A stretch of 64,000 nucleotides of DNA, taken from assembly GCF_001623525.1 (NCBI RefSeq), contig NZ_CP015225.1:3906001-3970000 (forward strand). Direction: 5' to 3'. Below the pieces are notes generated by a model. It did no database searches, was not told where the DNA came from, and was given only the letters and a program-made list of their open reading frames with translations. Below are positions 20,184-27,865 of this stretch, piece after piece. This DNA is from Pseudomonas fluorescens. GTDB taxonomy: Bacteria > Pseudomonadota > Gammaproteobacteria > Pseudomonadales > Pseudomonadaceae. The position numbers were made by a program, and so were the translations under genes. The stretch's first letter is position 1. Each line of letters starts with the position of its first letter.

Positions 20184-21002
20184 ATGTCATTGCCGCTGCA
20201 CCTCTACAAATACGAGCGTTTTACCGCACAGTCGCTTCAGAACCTGAAGGACCAAATAATCTATTTCGGTTCCCCGCTCGCTTTCAATGACCCTTACGAC
20301 TGCGCGCTTTCACCGCGCATCAAGGAGCCAACTGACGCCGATGTTGAGAAATTGCGAAGCCATTACTTAGCGAAGCCCGAAACCGAAAATGGGATTCGGC
20401 GAGAGTTCGAGAAGGCATCTCCTGCTGTGCTTCGGAATATGCTCCTTCGCACAGGTCAAAAAACCTTAGATGACATGATCAAAAGGTTTCTGTCACAACG
20501 TGGGGTCAGCTGCTTTTCAGAGAAGAAGGACAACTTGTTGATGTGGTCCCACTACGGGGATCATTGCAAAGGGTTCTGCCTGCAGTTTTCAACCTTGGCC
20601 GATCCATTTCACAAGATTAAGAAGGTCCGCTACACACAAGACATGCCTATTCTCGACATCGTTCCGATCCTGTGCGGTGAAGACTCCGATCCTGTGTCCG
20701 ATCTATATTGTACCAAAGCGATTGATTGGGCTTACGAGCACGAGTGGCGTGCTATTCATAGCCAAGCCGGCACGGCCTATCGGTATCCTTCCGAAGCACT
20801 TACCGGCATCTACTTCGGCCCAGACATGTCCCTCACTGCGATTGAGATCATCGCGTTAGTTCTCGCAGGACAAAATGAACACGTCCAGCTCTGGCAAGGT
20901 TCTCGTAGCAAGTCTAACTTCTCGGTTGAATTTCAGCCCATGAAATACATGTCACATCTGGAAGCAAAGCGGCTAGGACTGTTGGGGACAGCAGGTACTT
21001 AA
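20184..21002 (+). CDS. DUF2971 domain protein
   Basis: The 272-residue protein has the DUF2971 layout: start LHLYKYERFTAQSLQNLKDQIIYFGSPLAFNDPYDCAL (about residues 5-42, with the FxSPxxFNDPxD signature), then RGVSCFSEKKDNLLMWSHYGDHCKGFCLQFS (about 108-140; the CFS....LMWSHYGxxHxGFCL motif) and a C-terminal AYEHEWRAIH (EWR motif). Function is unknown; DUF2971 genes are frequent in defence islands and next to phage-resistance genes. An AGGAAG ribosome site stands upstream. It is a single gene unit here. Confidence 0.88.
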   Translation: MSLPLHLYKYERFTAQSLQNLKDQIIYFGSPLAFNDPYDCALSPRIKEPTDADVEKLRSHYLAKPETENGIRREFEKASPAVLRNMLLRTGQKTLDDMIKRFLSQRGVSCFSEKKDNLLMWSHYGDHCKGFCLQFSTLADPFHKIKKVRYTQDMPILDIVPILCGEDSDPVSDLYCTKAIDWAYEHEWRAIHSQAGTAYRYPSEALTGIYFGPDMSLTAIEIIALVLAGQNEHVQLWQGSRSKSNFSVEFQPMKYMSHLEAKRLGLLGTAGT

Positions 21003-21819
21003 TCGGCCACTCAAATTGCACCTTCGAACCACGATATCTCCTGCCCGCCCAACACAGCAGTCTTCTTTCGCCAGAAGCAGTCCTTAAATCTCGGGGTGCT
21101 AGCGGCTTGACAGCGAAATTTCGCAGTGGACGAGTACATACCTGACCCCATTTTCCCTCACACCACTATAGTCCTTTTAACTAATATGACTTTCCGTGAA
21201 CATCAGGTGGGCCTGCCGATACTCATGTCAGGAGGCCTTGATCTGGTTGTCTCAGACCGTGCACGATTTCACATGGACTCATAGGTATCACCGACGACAT
21301 GATGGCCTCCGCATTGACCGGGCCAGAGGTGGCGGAGCAATATGCGGCTATCGCCGCGGGATGAATGGTCGTGGCTTACAGCGTCTCCTTAGATCGGCGC
21401 CTATTGTCGCTGACCCGCCGGCGCCACGGACTAACCACCCCCCAGCTGACTACCGCCTGCGCAATGCCGCTGTATGCCTCATGGAATGGTGAATGGGTAG
21501 AAGGGCGCCAGGGCTTGCAATGGCGCTGGATCATGCTGATCAAGGCCACCAGCGAATGCGAGGCCGGAGGTCGGCGCCCACCGCGCCCGAGGCGATGCTC
21601 GAATGACTCTGGGCGTGCTGTGCTACCTGCAACGTCGCACCAATGGGCGTAAATCAACAAACTGGTCTATCTTTAGATAACAAGTATATGCTGCCAAAGC
21701 TAATTCAATTTGTCACATAGCTAAAATTAAGCGTCTTATGTCCATTGAAAGCATTCATCAGAACCAATAAGCTGATCCTGCAACAACCAAAATAAATATT
21801 AACATCAAGGAGAAATGTT
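21003..21819. other. 817-base stretch without a convincing gene
   Basis: Short frames between 21200 and 21660 (for example a 21-codon ATG frame at 21300) are not supported by ribosome sites or family features and look like degraded sequence. The last 160 bases turn AT-rich and lead into the small gene at 21820, so its promoter probably lies at about 21680-21800. Confidence 0.4.
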
Positions 21820-21948
21820 ATGACTCTTAAACCAGGCCCAAAGCCAATTGCTAAGTCAACCGGTGAACTTGATCAGCGTCGCCGTGATAACAAAGACACG
21901 CCGGGAAACAAACCCGACTTAAAACCTAGCAAGTCCTCAAAAAAATAG
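21820..21948 (+). CDS. 42-residue basic peptide with strong ribosome site
   Basis: A short frame MTLKPGPKPIAKSTGELDQ and onward ends in SKSSKK. It is highly charged (many Lys, Arg and Asp), rich in Pro, and without hydrophobic segments, so it is likely disordered and cytoplasmic. AAGGAG at 21807-21812 stands 7 bases before the ATG, AT-rich promoter-like DNA lies upstream, and a hairpin with a T run follows 14 bases after the TAG. These signals together support a real gene or a translated leader. I do not recognise a family; nucleic-acid binding is possible from charge alone. Confidence 0.6.
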   Translation: MTLKPGPKPIAKSTGELDQRRRDNKDTPGNKPDLKPSKSSKK

Positions 21949-21962
21949 GTTGTCGCTGACAG

Positions 21963-21985
21963 AAGCTACTTTAATGGTAGCTTTT
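21963..21985 (+). terminator. Terminator after the 42-residue gene
   Basis: Stem AAGCTAC/GTAGCTT (21963-21969, 21977-21983) is followed by TTT. It lies 14 bases past the TAG of the small gene. Confidence 0.75.
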
Positions 21986-22211
21986 GTCACTGGAGCTTGT
22001 AGGAGATGAATGCATAGCCTGTAATTTCGCCTTAGCTGACAATCATTACCCGCTCTATGAGCGCTATAACAAAATATCGAATATCATCATTGCTGCATAA
22101 CCCGAGAGTTAAAATAACCGGGTTTTCTTAAGTATCCTCCAGGCTCGCTGCGGACAATTTTTTCAACTCTACCGGTGACTAAATTACCCCTGATTCGCAA
22201 AGAAACTGAGA

Positions 22212-22250
22212 GACCGCTTTTGGCCGATTCCTGCAGGTCATGATTGGCCG
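22212..22250. repeat. Recurring intergenic GCTTTTGGCCG motif
   Basis: ACCGCTTTTGGCCGATTC followed by TGCAGGTCATGA here is closely matched at 23739-23772 and more loosely at 34798-34830, and inverted at about 20100-20123. All copies lie between genes within the island. Similar sequences are scattered in Pseudomonas genomes; the function is unknown. Confidence 0.6.
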
Positions 22251-22336
22251 AAATCGACCCTTTGCAGCCGGTCGCGGCGTCTACGAAACCAAGGGCGATT
22301 CACTTCAACACAGTAGGTCGATTCACTCGTGCACTA

Positions 22337-23128
22337 TCACGGTTTAGTGAAATCAATTGCCAGGCGATCCAGCTCACACTCGGCTAGGTGAAGAAGGTGC
22401 CCCAAGGAAACTAGTCGTGCTTCAGCTGACCCAGCCCCCGTAGCCAAGCCCTCCTTCAACCGTGTCGTTTCATAGAGTCTGTGGGAGATACTCCGCCAAG
22501 CCTCGCTTAACTGGGAATAGATCTGAACCTCAATGCAGAGCCCAGATTTGAAGTGAACGTTGCTGTGGTATGCAAAGTAGCCGCTAGCCAGCTTCGCCTC
22601 CATATCAACTTCGACTCGATCGATTTCGGCGAGGTGCTTCTCAATGTCGGGCGCATCAACAATGTCGACCCAGTTTTCAAGCCGCTCAGCAAAGAGCCTT
22701 GCGTGCCCCAATGTTGGTGCGACGACCGAAGTTCGCACAAGGTCCGTAATTTCGCTCCCCAAATTGGAGAGGCTAGCGTAATTCGCGGAACGCTTGAGAT
22801 TCTTTCGCCACAGTTTTTCAAGTATTGAATCGGAACTCTTGAAGAGAAGGTCAAATCCCTTGTTGTTCGGCTGCGGGGAAAACTGTGCAGTCGGCACGCT
22901 AAACTGACCCTGACTGATGCCTTTGAATCTGACCTTGCACTCCTTCTCCGTAAAAACCTTTATCTGTGTAAGCAATTGGCTAAGCGCTGCTAAGCTTGAA
23001 AGCGAAGAGTTCTTCAACTCTAATCTAACGGCGTCAAGCCTAGCGACGATATCTGCATCTTCTGGTACGGATTTATTGTGCCAAGAGACATATAAATCTT
23101 TGGCGAAAGCTTGAGGAAATTCAGGCAT
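22337..23128 (-). CDS. RelA/SpoT-like alarmone synthetase, candidate toxSAS toxin
   Basis: The 263-residue protein carries a single (p)ppGpp-synthetase-like domain without hydrolase or regulatory domains. Matches to the fold in order: KSSDSILEKLWRK (97-109, like the ATP-site R-x-K-S-x-x-S-I-x-x-K motif, with the Arg lost), ITDLVRTSVVAP (127-138, like the D-L-V-G-x-R motif, with the Arg replaced), YFAYHSNVHF (184-193, like the substrate G-Y-x-S-x-H loop), and EVQIYSQLSEAWRSISHRLY (200-219, the E-x-Q-I-R-T...W...H...Y motif with Glu200, Trp211 and His216). The ATG at 23128 overlaps the stop of the upstream gene by 8 bases. Free-standing synthetases paired with a coupled small gene are typical of toxSAS toxin-antitoxin pairs; activity is not assured given the divergent sites. 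Confidence 0.75.
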   Translation of the reverse strand: MPEFPQAFAKDLYVSWHNKSVPEDADIVARLDAVRLELKNSSLSSLAALSQLLTQIKVFTEKECKVRFKGISQGQFSVPTAQFSPQPNNKGFDLLFKSSDSILEKLWRKNLKRSANYASLSNLGSEITDLVRTSVVAPTLGHARLFAERLENWVDIVDAPDIEKHLAEIDRVEVDMEAKLASGYFAYHSNVHFKSGLCIEVQIYSQLSEAWRSISHRLYETTRLKEGLATGAGSAEARLVSLGHLLHLAECELDRLAIDFTKP

Positions 23129-23498
23129 AATCGCTGTCCGCCTCATTAAGGCAGTAGCTCTTTGCTACATCTTCCGCGACTCCCTTGACTTCCAAGCTGC
23201 AATAGCTCTGCATGAAAGCTCGGTAGACCTTAAGTGCTAAGTGCTTGCTCTCATCAAATCCGCTCTCGGTTGTATAGAACTGAGTAATGCCCGTTATTAC
23301 CATAATTTCTTGACCTACCCAGCGTGAGCCACAGTTCTCTTCAAACCAGAACTGTTGTGAGCTTAGCTCCTTCGCTAGTTCCTCTGAACTCTTGCTTGCG
23401 TATTCGGCAAGTATTTCGCGCCAACGACTCAATGCCGCGCTGTAGTAAAGAAGAATATTTTTGTCCCCTTGGATGAGTAGCTCTGTCGTGTAGTGCAT
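23121..23498 (-). CDS. Coupled partner of the RelA/SpoT-like gene, candidate antitoxin
   Basis: The 125-residue acidic protein has no known domain and is predicted mostly helical (EILAEYASKSSEELAKELSSQQFWFEE; KHLALKVYRAFMQSYCSLEVKGVAEDVAKSYC). There is no signal peptide. The stop TGA lies inside the start of the synthetase-like gene (8-base overlap), so the two are translated together. A small gene just upstream of a free-standing alarmone synthetase is the layout of toxSAS antitoxins, which neutralise by binding or by hydrolysis; this one lacks a visible hydrolase (HD) motif, so binding would be expected. The role is inferred from position only. Confidence 0.6.
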   Translation of the reverse strand: MHYTTELLIQGDKNILLYYSAALSRWREILAEYASKSSEELAKELSSQQFWFEENCGSRWVGQEIMVITGITQFYTTESGFDESKHLALKVYRAFMQSYCSLEVKGVAEDVAKSYCLNEADSDYA

Positions 23499-23940
23499 AG
23501 TCTTAGTAATTTTCCTCTCTCGTTGCCGGGTGACAAGGAAGGGTGGTATGTGGCCTAACTATAATTAGACGACACAGATGACGTAATATTTTCCGCCGTT
23601 TTCTCATGATAACGGTCCTCGTTCATGCATAACTCCCTAATTGGTTTGAGTGGCGCGCAAGACACGTGACAAGAGTCGAAGGGTAAAAGCGACATGAATT
23701 TTGAGCACGTTACCTACGTATCACCTTCATGTCCATGGTCTGCTTTTGGCCGACTGCTGCCGGTCATGAGCGAAAAACATCAGCCTTTTCGGTGATGAAT
23801 TGGGACTGCTATTCCCCTGCGCCGCAACGGCTAATGGTTTGTCGAGCTGCTAGAGCACTTCAAGCGTTCGTGCCGCTCCCACGGTTCTCTGGTCGGTAGG
23901 CTCCATTGACATCATCGTCACTTTTGACGATGATGTGTGC
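23499..23940. other. Divergent intergenic region of the RSH-like and methylase operons
   Basis: About 440 bases without a supported gene. It holds the second copy of the GCTTTTGGCCG motif (23739-23772) and AT-rich tracts at 23540-23620 that could carry the promoter of the leftward pair. A short frame on the minus strand over the methylase start is not convincing. Confidence 0.4.
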
Positions 23941-24618
23941 ATGAGATATCCAGGCGGGAAAGGCAAGTGCTACCAGCGCTTGATCAACTTGATGCCTCCG
24001 CATCAGACCTACATCGAGACTCACTTGGGGGCGGGCGCTGTCCTGCGCCACAAAAAGTCTGCCGCTCGAAACATCGGCGTGGACGTAGATCCCGCTGTTC
24101 ACGAAGCTTGGACTGATCACCAGGTTGAGAGCCTTGAGCTCATCCAGGGCGATGCTTTGAGCTACCTGAGCAGCTTTTCATTCGACGGTAGCGAACTGAT
24201 CTACGCTGACCCTCCGTACGTGACGGAGACTCGCCGTCGCGCCAAAATTTACCGTTTCGAGTATGACGTGGGCCAGCACGAGCAGCTGCTCTCAACACTT
24301 AATAGTGTCCCTTGCAAGGTGATGATTTCAGGTTACGACAGCGTCCTCTACAACGACACACTTCAAGGATGGAGAAAGGTGACGTTTATGGCGAAGACGC
24401 ACACGGATGTCAGGGAAGAGTGCGTTTGGATGAACTACGCTGCCCCCAAAGAGCTTCACGACACTCGTTTCTTAGGTGACACGTTTCGTGAGCGGCAGAC
24501 CATTGCCAGGCGCCAGTCCCGTCTACGAGATCGAGTTATAGCGATGGATCCGGTAGAGCGTAGTGATTTCCTCCACTGGATCACGCAGACCTATGGCTTT
24601 GTTCAGGAGGCCCGGTAA
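23941..24618 (+). CDS. D12-class DNA adenine-N6 methyltransferase
   Basis: The 225-residue protein is of the Dam/D12 class. It begins MRYPGGKGKCYQRLINLMP (motif X, P-G-G-K), then ETHLGAGAVLRHK (motif I, AdoMet site, about 26-38), VDVDPAVHEAWT (acidic loop) and LIYADPPYVTETRR with the catalytic DPPY at about 90-93. It is smaller than Dam and has a reduced target-recognition region. I prefer the ATG at 23941 over a GTG two codons earlier. Its stop overlaps the glycosylase start by one base (TAATG), so methylation and base excision are produced together. No restriction endonuclease is adjacent. The target is unknown. Confidence 0.88.
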   Translation: MRYPGGKGKCYQRLINLMPPHQTYIETHLGAGAVLRHKKSAARNIGVDVDPAVHEAWTDHQVESLELIQGDALSYLSSFSFDGSELIYADPPYVTETRRRAKIYRFEYDVGQHEQLLSTLNSVPCKVMISGYDSVLYNDTLQGWRKVTFMAKTHTDVREECVWMNYAAPKELHDTRFLGDTFRERQTIARRQSRLRDRVIAMDPVERSDFLHWITQTYGFVQEAR

Positions 24619-25388
24619 TGCAGAACGGTGTTGTATTCGTAGACGCCAAGATCTACAGCCGCGATTTCCCTGACGCTATGAGCGAAGTGCTCCCCGGTGT
24701 TTCATGGGGCTTGATCGAAGCATTCCCGACTCCGGCGTACTGGGCCTATCAGGTGTGGGCAAACGAGCAAGAGCTCGAGCCGCTCAACTATAAGCTTGGC
24801 GCCACCTTGGCTGAAGAAGTCGGAGCGTGCCTGCTGGGTGGCCATGGTATCCAGGCGAACGTCGGACTGGCGGCCTTCGCTCACCTGAGAAACCTCGGGG
24901 CTTTTGACGCTGAGGTGCCCAGTGAGGAACAACTGCAAGAGTGGTTGAGCACCCCACTGAAAATCGGCAGCCGCTCAGTGCGCTACCGCTTCGCCAAACA
25001 GAAGGCGCGTTACCTTCATTCGGCGCTTGCAGCTTTGGTCTTAGGGAATGTTCCTCTCCATTCTGGCCGGGCACTTCGGGACTGGCTGCTGGAGCTGCCG
25101 GGCATTGGCTACAAGACTGCTTCGTGGATTGCTCGCAACTGGCTTGATGCAGATGATGTCGCCATCCTGGATATCCACATCCTGCGTGCAGGGGCGTTGG
25201 CTGGCTTCTTCTCCCCCGGCCTCACCGTGGAGCGCCACTACCTGAAGCTCGAAGCTGAGTTTCTTGCACTGAGCAAAGCGATCGACGTTCGACCTTCCAA
25301 GCTCGACGCGCTGATGTGGTACCAGATGATGTCTTCGCCTACCGTCGTCCACGGACTGCTGAGCCAGGTTGGTTTGAAAGCCGCCTAG
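24618..25388 (+). CDS. HhH-GPD DNA glycosylase of OGG type
   Basis: The 256-residue protein contains a helix-hairpin-helix: LLELPGIGYKTASWIARNW (157-175), followed by DDVAILDIHILRAGAL. The Lys166/Asp185 pair is spaced 19 residues apart, the same spacing as the catalytic Lys249/Asp268 of human OGG1, so a bifunctional glycosylase/AP lyase is predicted. The rest resembles bacterial and archaeal OGG-like proteins rather than MutY or Nth, with no Fe-S cysteine cluster at the C-terminus. An AGGAGG site overlaps the methylase end. OGG-type genes are known accessory genes of type IV CBASS. The stop shares three bases with the stop of the convergent nitroreductase gene. Confidence 0.85.
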   Translation: MQNGVVFVDAKIYSRDFPDAMSEVLPGVSWGLIEAFPTPAYWAYQVWANEQELEPLNYKLGATLAEEVGACLLGGHGIQANVGLAAFAHLRNLGAFDAEVPSEEQLQEWLSTPLKIGSRSVRYRFAKQKARYLHSALAALVLGNVPLHSGRALRDWLLELPGIGYKTASWIARNWLDADDVAILDIHILRAGALAGFFSPGLTVERHYLKLEAEFLALSKAIDVRPSKLDALMWYQMMSSPTVVHGLLSQVGLKAA

Positions 25389-26068
25389 TGCTGGGGCTTT
25401 TGCCGGCCAACGAGTGCAACACCAACCCCAGTGAGCACACCTGCAGGTGCTAGTCGGCCAGCCCAAGGTTCACCCGTAATCCCCAACGGGCAAAACGAGT
25501 AGTCCAAGGCATCAGCAATCACGGCCATGACCGCCAAGAGTGCTCCAGCGTCTCGCCAGATCAGGCTTTCACCGTACTGGTATTTGGCACGAGTTTTACC
25601 GGGCTCGGCCACTAGGAGCAACCGTGTTGCCTGTTCTGTGGGCAGAGCGTCATGGCACTGCTCTATCAATCCTGCAAAGGCCTCCACTGATCCTGATATC
25701 TCGACAAGACCGTGCCGGCGACTATCGTAGCGGAGCCAGTTCGAGGCGCCTGGAAGGTGAATCAGGATATGGATAGGGTGGATGGCGCCGGCAGATGGCG
25801 CCGGTCGCAACTCTAGGTCGAAGCCATAATCCGATTCGGCAATGGCCTGCGTTCGTGCACAGCGCCATAGCAACTGGCCTAGTTGGCCTTTGCTCAAAGC
25901 ATTGAACGTTCGCCTGGTGCGTCTATGGTCGAGTAGATTGAGGATACCTTTGTCACAGACATCCTCAATTTCGGGCAGGGCATGGAATGTTCCATCAGGC
26001 CAGGTGAAGGGCTGATAGTAGCCAGGTTCAGCTCTTACTGTCGGGCTACCGAGCTTGATCCATTCCAT
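25385..26068 (-). CDS. SagB-like nitroreductase-family flavoprotein
   Basis: The 227-residue protein has the nitroreductase fold of the SagB/ThcOx group: LLDHRRTRRTFNALSKGQLGQLLWRCAR (about 45-73, FMN phosphate-binding Arg cluster), LRPAPSAGAIHPIHILIHL (about 87-105, with the P-S-A-G-A motif) and YGESLIWRDAGALLAVMAVIADALDYSFCPLG (about 165-196). SagB-like enzymes use FMN to oxidise azolines or act as general oxidoreductases. It is the last gene of a leftward operon after the QueC homologue, with which it overlaps by 23 bases. Oxidation or reduction of a modified nucleobase is a possible role, inferred from neighbours only. Confidence 0.8.
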   Translation of the reverse strand: MEWIKLGSPTVRAEPGYYQPFTWPDGTFHALPEIEDVCDKGILNLLDHRRTRRTFNALSKGQLGQLLWRCARTQAIAESDYGFDLELRPAPSAGAIHPIHILIHLPGASNWLRYDSRRHGLVEISGSVEAFAGLIEQCHDALPTEQATRLLLVAEPGKTRAKYQYGESLIWRDAGALLAVMAVIADALDYSFCPLGITGEPWAGRLAPAGVLTGVGVALVGRQKPQH

Positions 26069-26651
26069 GTTCGATCTCGTGCCAGACCTCGAAGTATTTG
26101 TTGCAGCCTCTGCAGTTGCCGCACGGCACGCTCGATTTGTGGCAGCTGTGAGCCCAGGCCAGGATAGAGGAGGGCACGCCTGCAGTTTTTACCAACTCGG
26201 TGGTGCTTAAATCGATCGCAGGCGCCTCAACGGTCATCTCACCCTCCTGCATGACCATCAGTTGGTTGATGGCAGCGATGAACTCCGGAGTGCCATCGCG
26301 GTGGGAACCATCGGATTTCACGGTACCCAAGTAGAGCTTGTTTACGCCGAGGCTGATGGCTCTCATAGCCGCCAGGGTTACGAGCATCTGGTTCCGGTAT
26401 GGCCACCAGTCACTGGCAGGTGCATGGGCATCAGCCTTGCCTCCGGCCATGTCACCGGAACCGACCGATCGGCAGTCGATGGAAATGACGTGGTGCTCAA
26501 TCTGGAGTTGCTCGCAGATTGCCTTCGAGGCGCAGATCTCAGCCTGAGCGGCGAGTTGCCCATAGTTCAGCGTGATGCCAATTTCAGGGCGCAGCCACCA
26601 GGCCACCGCGAGTGAATCCATACCGCCTGATAAAAGAAGGGCGCGCCTCAT
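26046..26651 (-). CDS. QueC homologue (7-cyano-7-deazaguanine synthase-like)
   Basis: The 201-residue PP-loop ATPase resembles QueC, which converts 7-carboxy-7-deazaguanine to preQ0 with ATP and ammonia. Seen: the SGGMDS PP-loop (8-13), NYGQ (29-32), WWPYRNQMLVTLAA (82-95, the P-x-R-N motif) and a zinc site C170-x6-C177-x2-C180-x2-C183. The housekeeping pathway partners QueD, QueE and FolE are not present here, so this is probably a specialised copy. QueC-like proteins work in Qat defence (QatC), in deazaguanine DNA modification and in type IV CBASS (Cap9). It overlaps the upstream kinase-transferase gene by 4 bases and the nitroreductase by 23. Confidence 0.85.
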   Translation of the reverse strand: MRRALLLSGGMDSLAVAWWLRPEIGITLNYGQLAAQAEICASKAICEQLQIEHHVISIDCRSVGSGDMAGGKADAHAPASDWWPYRNQMLVTLAAMRAISLGVNKLYLGTVKSDGSHRDGTPEFIAAINQLMVMQEGEMTVEAPAIDLSTTELVKTAGVPSSILAWAHSCHKSSVPCGNCRGCNKYFEVWHEIEHGMDQAR

Positions 26652-27865
26652 AGTTCAGCTGCCTTCCATGCGGTTTGGTAAATGGCGGTGACGAAGTCCT
26701 TGGTCAGCGTGCAGCCGGAGCCGGCCATCATCTTCTGATCCTCTTCCGACTCATTCTCCACGTACATTATGACGGGCTTCTTGAGTGCGCGCGCGTAGCC
26801 GATCTCATAGATCGTTCCGGCGTCGAGGCCATCCCCGATCGCGAGCATTAGGTCGCAGTCGTGGATCGCATCGAGATCCTTCTGCACGACTTCATCCGCA
26901 GGCCCGTGGCCAACGTCATGTACAGGGGAAAATACTTTCAATCCCATTTCCAAAAGCCGGACGCGGGCTTCCTCGATGAGCCAAAGCTGTGCCAGCGAGA
27001 AGAAGGGGCCGGCGAGGTAGACCAGAGGAGGTCGCCCTGTCCTGGATTTCTTTGGCAGGCTGGCGGCAGCAGGGTGATAGGTCTCCAGTTCCGTTTTGGA
27101 GGCAAAGCCCTTTGTCTCGCAGTAGTACGCCGTGGCACGTGAGGCCTGCATGGCGGCCTTGAGTGGCGTAAGTCCCTCTTCGAGCCAAAAGTGCGCGAAG
27201 CTGGCGACGAACACATCACCTGAACCGATCTTCCACACCTGCGACGTCACAAAGGAGGGAATGTGGTGCGATTGGCCGCCATGAAACAGCAGGGCACCGG
27301 CAGGGCCCATCTTGATGATGACGATCTCAGCATTCTGAGACGTCGATAGTGCCCGCGCCAAATCGGCTGCGCTCAACTCGTCATTGCCATGCAGCGCTTC
27401 GGCTTCACTTCTGTTCAGGACAAGCGCAAGTCGCTCGGCCTTGGAGCCATTCTCATGAAAGGGGGCTGGGTGCCGGGAGCTCTGTGGGTCGTAAACAGCA
27501 TTGCGGGCATCTACGACGCAGTCACCTTCGAGCAGTCCGAAGCGAACCACATTTTCGGCAGTGATTTGAAGAATCGTCGAAGATGTTTCTGGTAGTGGCT
27601 GGATCGACGGCTTGGCAAGACCATGGGTATACCGGAAGTGCAGGCTCTGATCGATGGAATAGCTTGAAACAGAGAAACCTTCAAGCACTGCTCTCTGGCG
27701 TAGAATGGCCTCCGCCGTAAGATCAGTGTAGGTGTCCAACGCGACGTGCCCGCCAAGGCGCGCTATAGCTGTAGCTGCTCGCCCTCCAGAGCCAAAAAGC
27801 TCTTGCCAGGTGGGGCACATGCACTGCTCGTAATACACACCGCCAGTTAGTCTGATCAAAATCAT
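26648..27865 (-). CDS. PfkB-type kinase fused to nucleoside 2-deoxyribosyltransferase
   Basis: The 405-residue two-domain protein has a PfkB/ribokinase-like part (1 to about 260; GSGGRAATAIARLGGHVALDTYTD at 25-48 and KIGSGDVFVASFAHF at 212-226, where GSGD replaces the usual GAGD with catalytic Asp) and a nucleoside deoxyribosyltransferase part (about 280-400; YLAGPFF at 283-289, HDCDLMLAIGDGLDAGT at 335-351 and EIGYARAL at 354-361 with the nucleophile-type Glu354). Such transferases exchange bases on deoxyribose or hydrolyse deoxynucleoside monophosphates. The start ATG overlaps the upstream stop (ATGA) right after AAGGAGG, giving unusually short spacing; a TTG two codons on would have better spacing. 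Confidence 0.83.
   Translation of the reverse strand: MILIRLTGGVYYEQCMCPTWQELFGSGGRAATAIARLGGHVALDTYTDLTAEAILRQRAVLEGFSVSSYSIDQSLHFRYTHGLAKPSIQPLPETSSTILQITAENVVRFGLLEGDCVVDARNAVYDPQSSRHPAPFHENGSKAERLALVLNRSEAEALHGNDELSAADLARALSTSQNAEIVIIKMGPAGALLFHGGQSHHIPSFVTSQVWKIGSGDVFVASFAHFWLEEGLTPLKAAMQASRATAYYCETKGFASKTELETYHPAAASLPKKSRTGRPPLVYLAGPFFSLAQLWLIEEARVRLLEMGLKVFSPVHDVGHGPADEVVQKDLDAIHDCDLMLAIGDGLDAGTIYEIGYARALKKPVIMYVENESEEDQKMMAGSGCTLTKDFVTAIYQTAWKAAEL

Noticed and set aside
26046..26651. Qat defence system (QatC)
   Set aside because: QatA (ATPase), QatB and QatD (TatD nuclease) are not adjacent; the neighbouring OLD protein is not QatA-like in layout.
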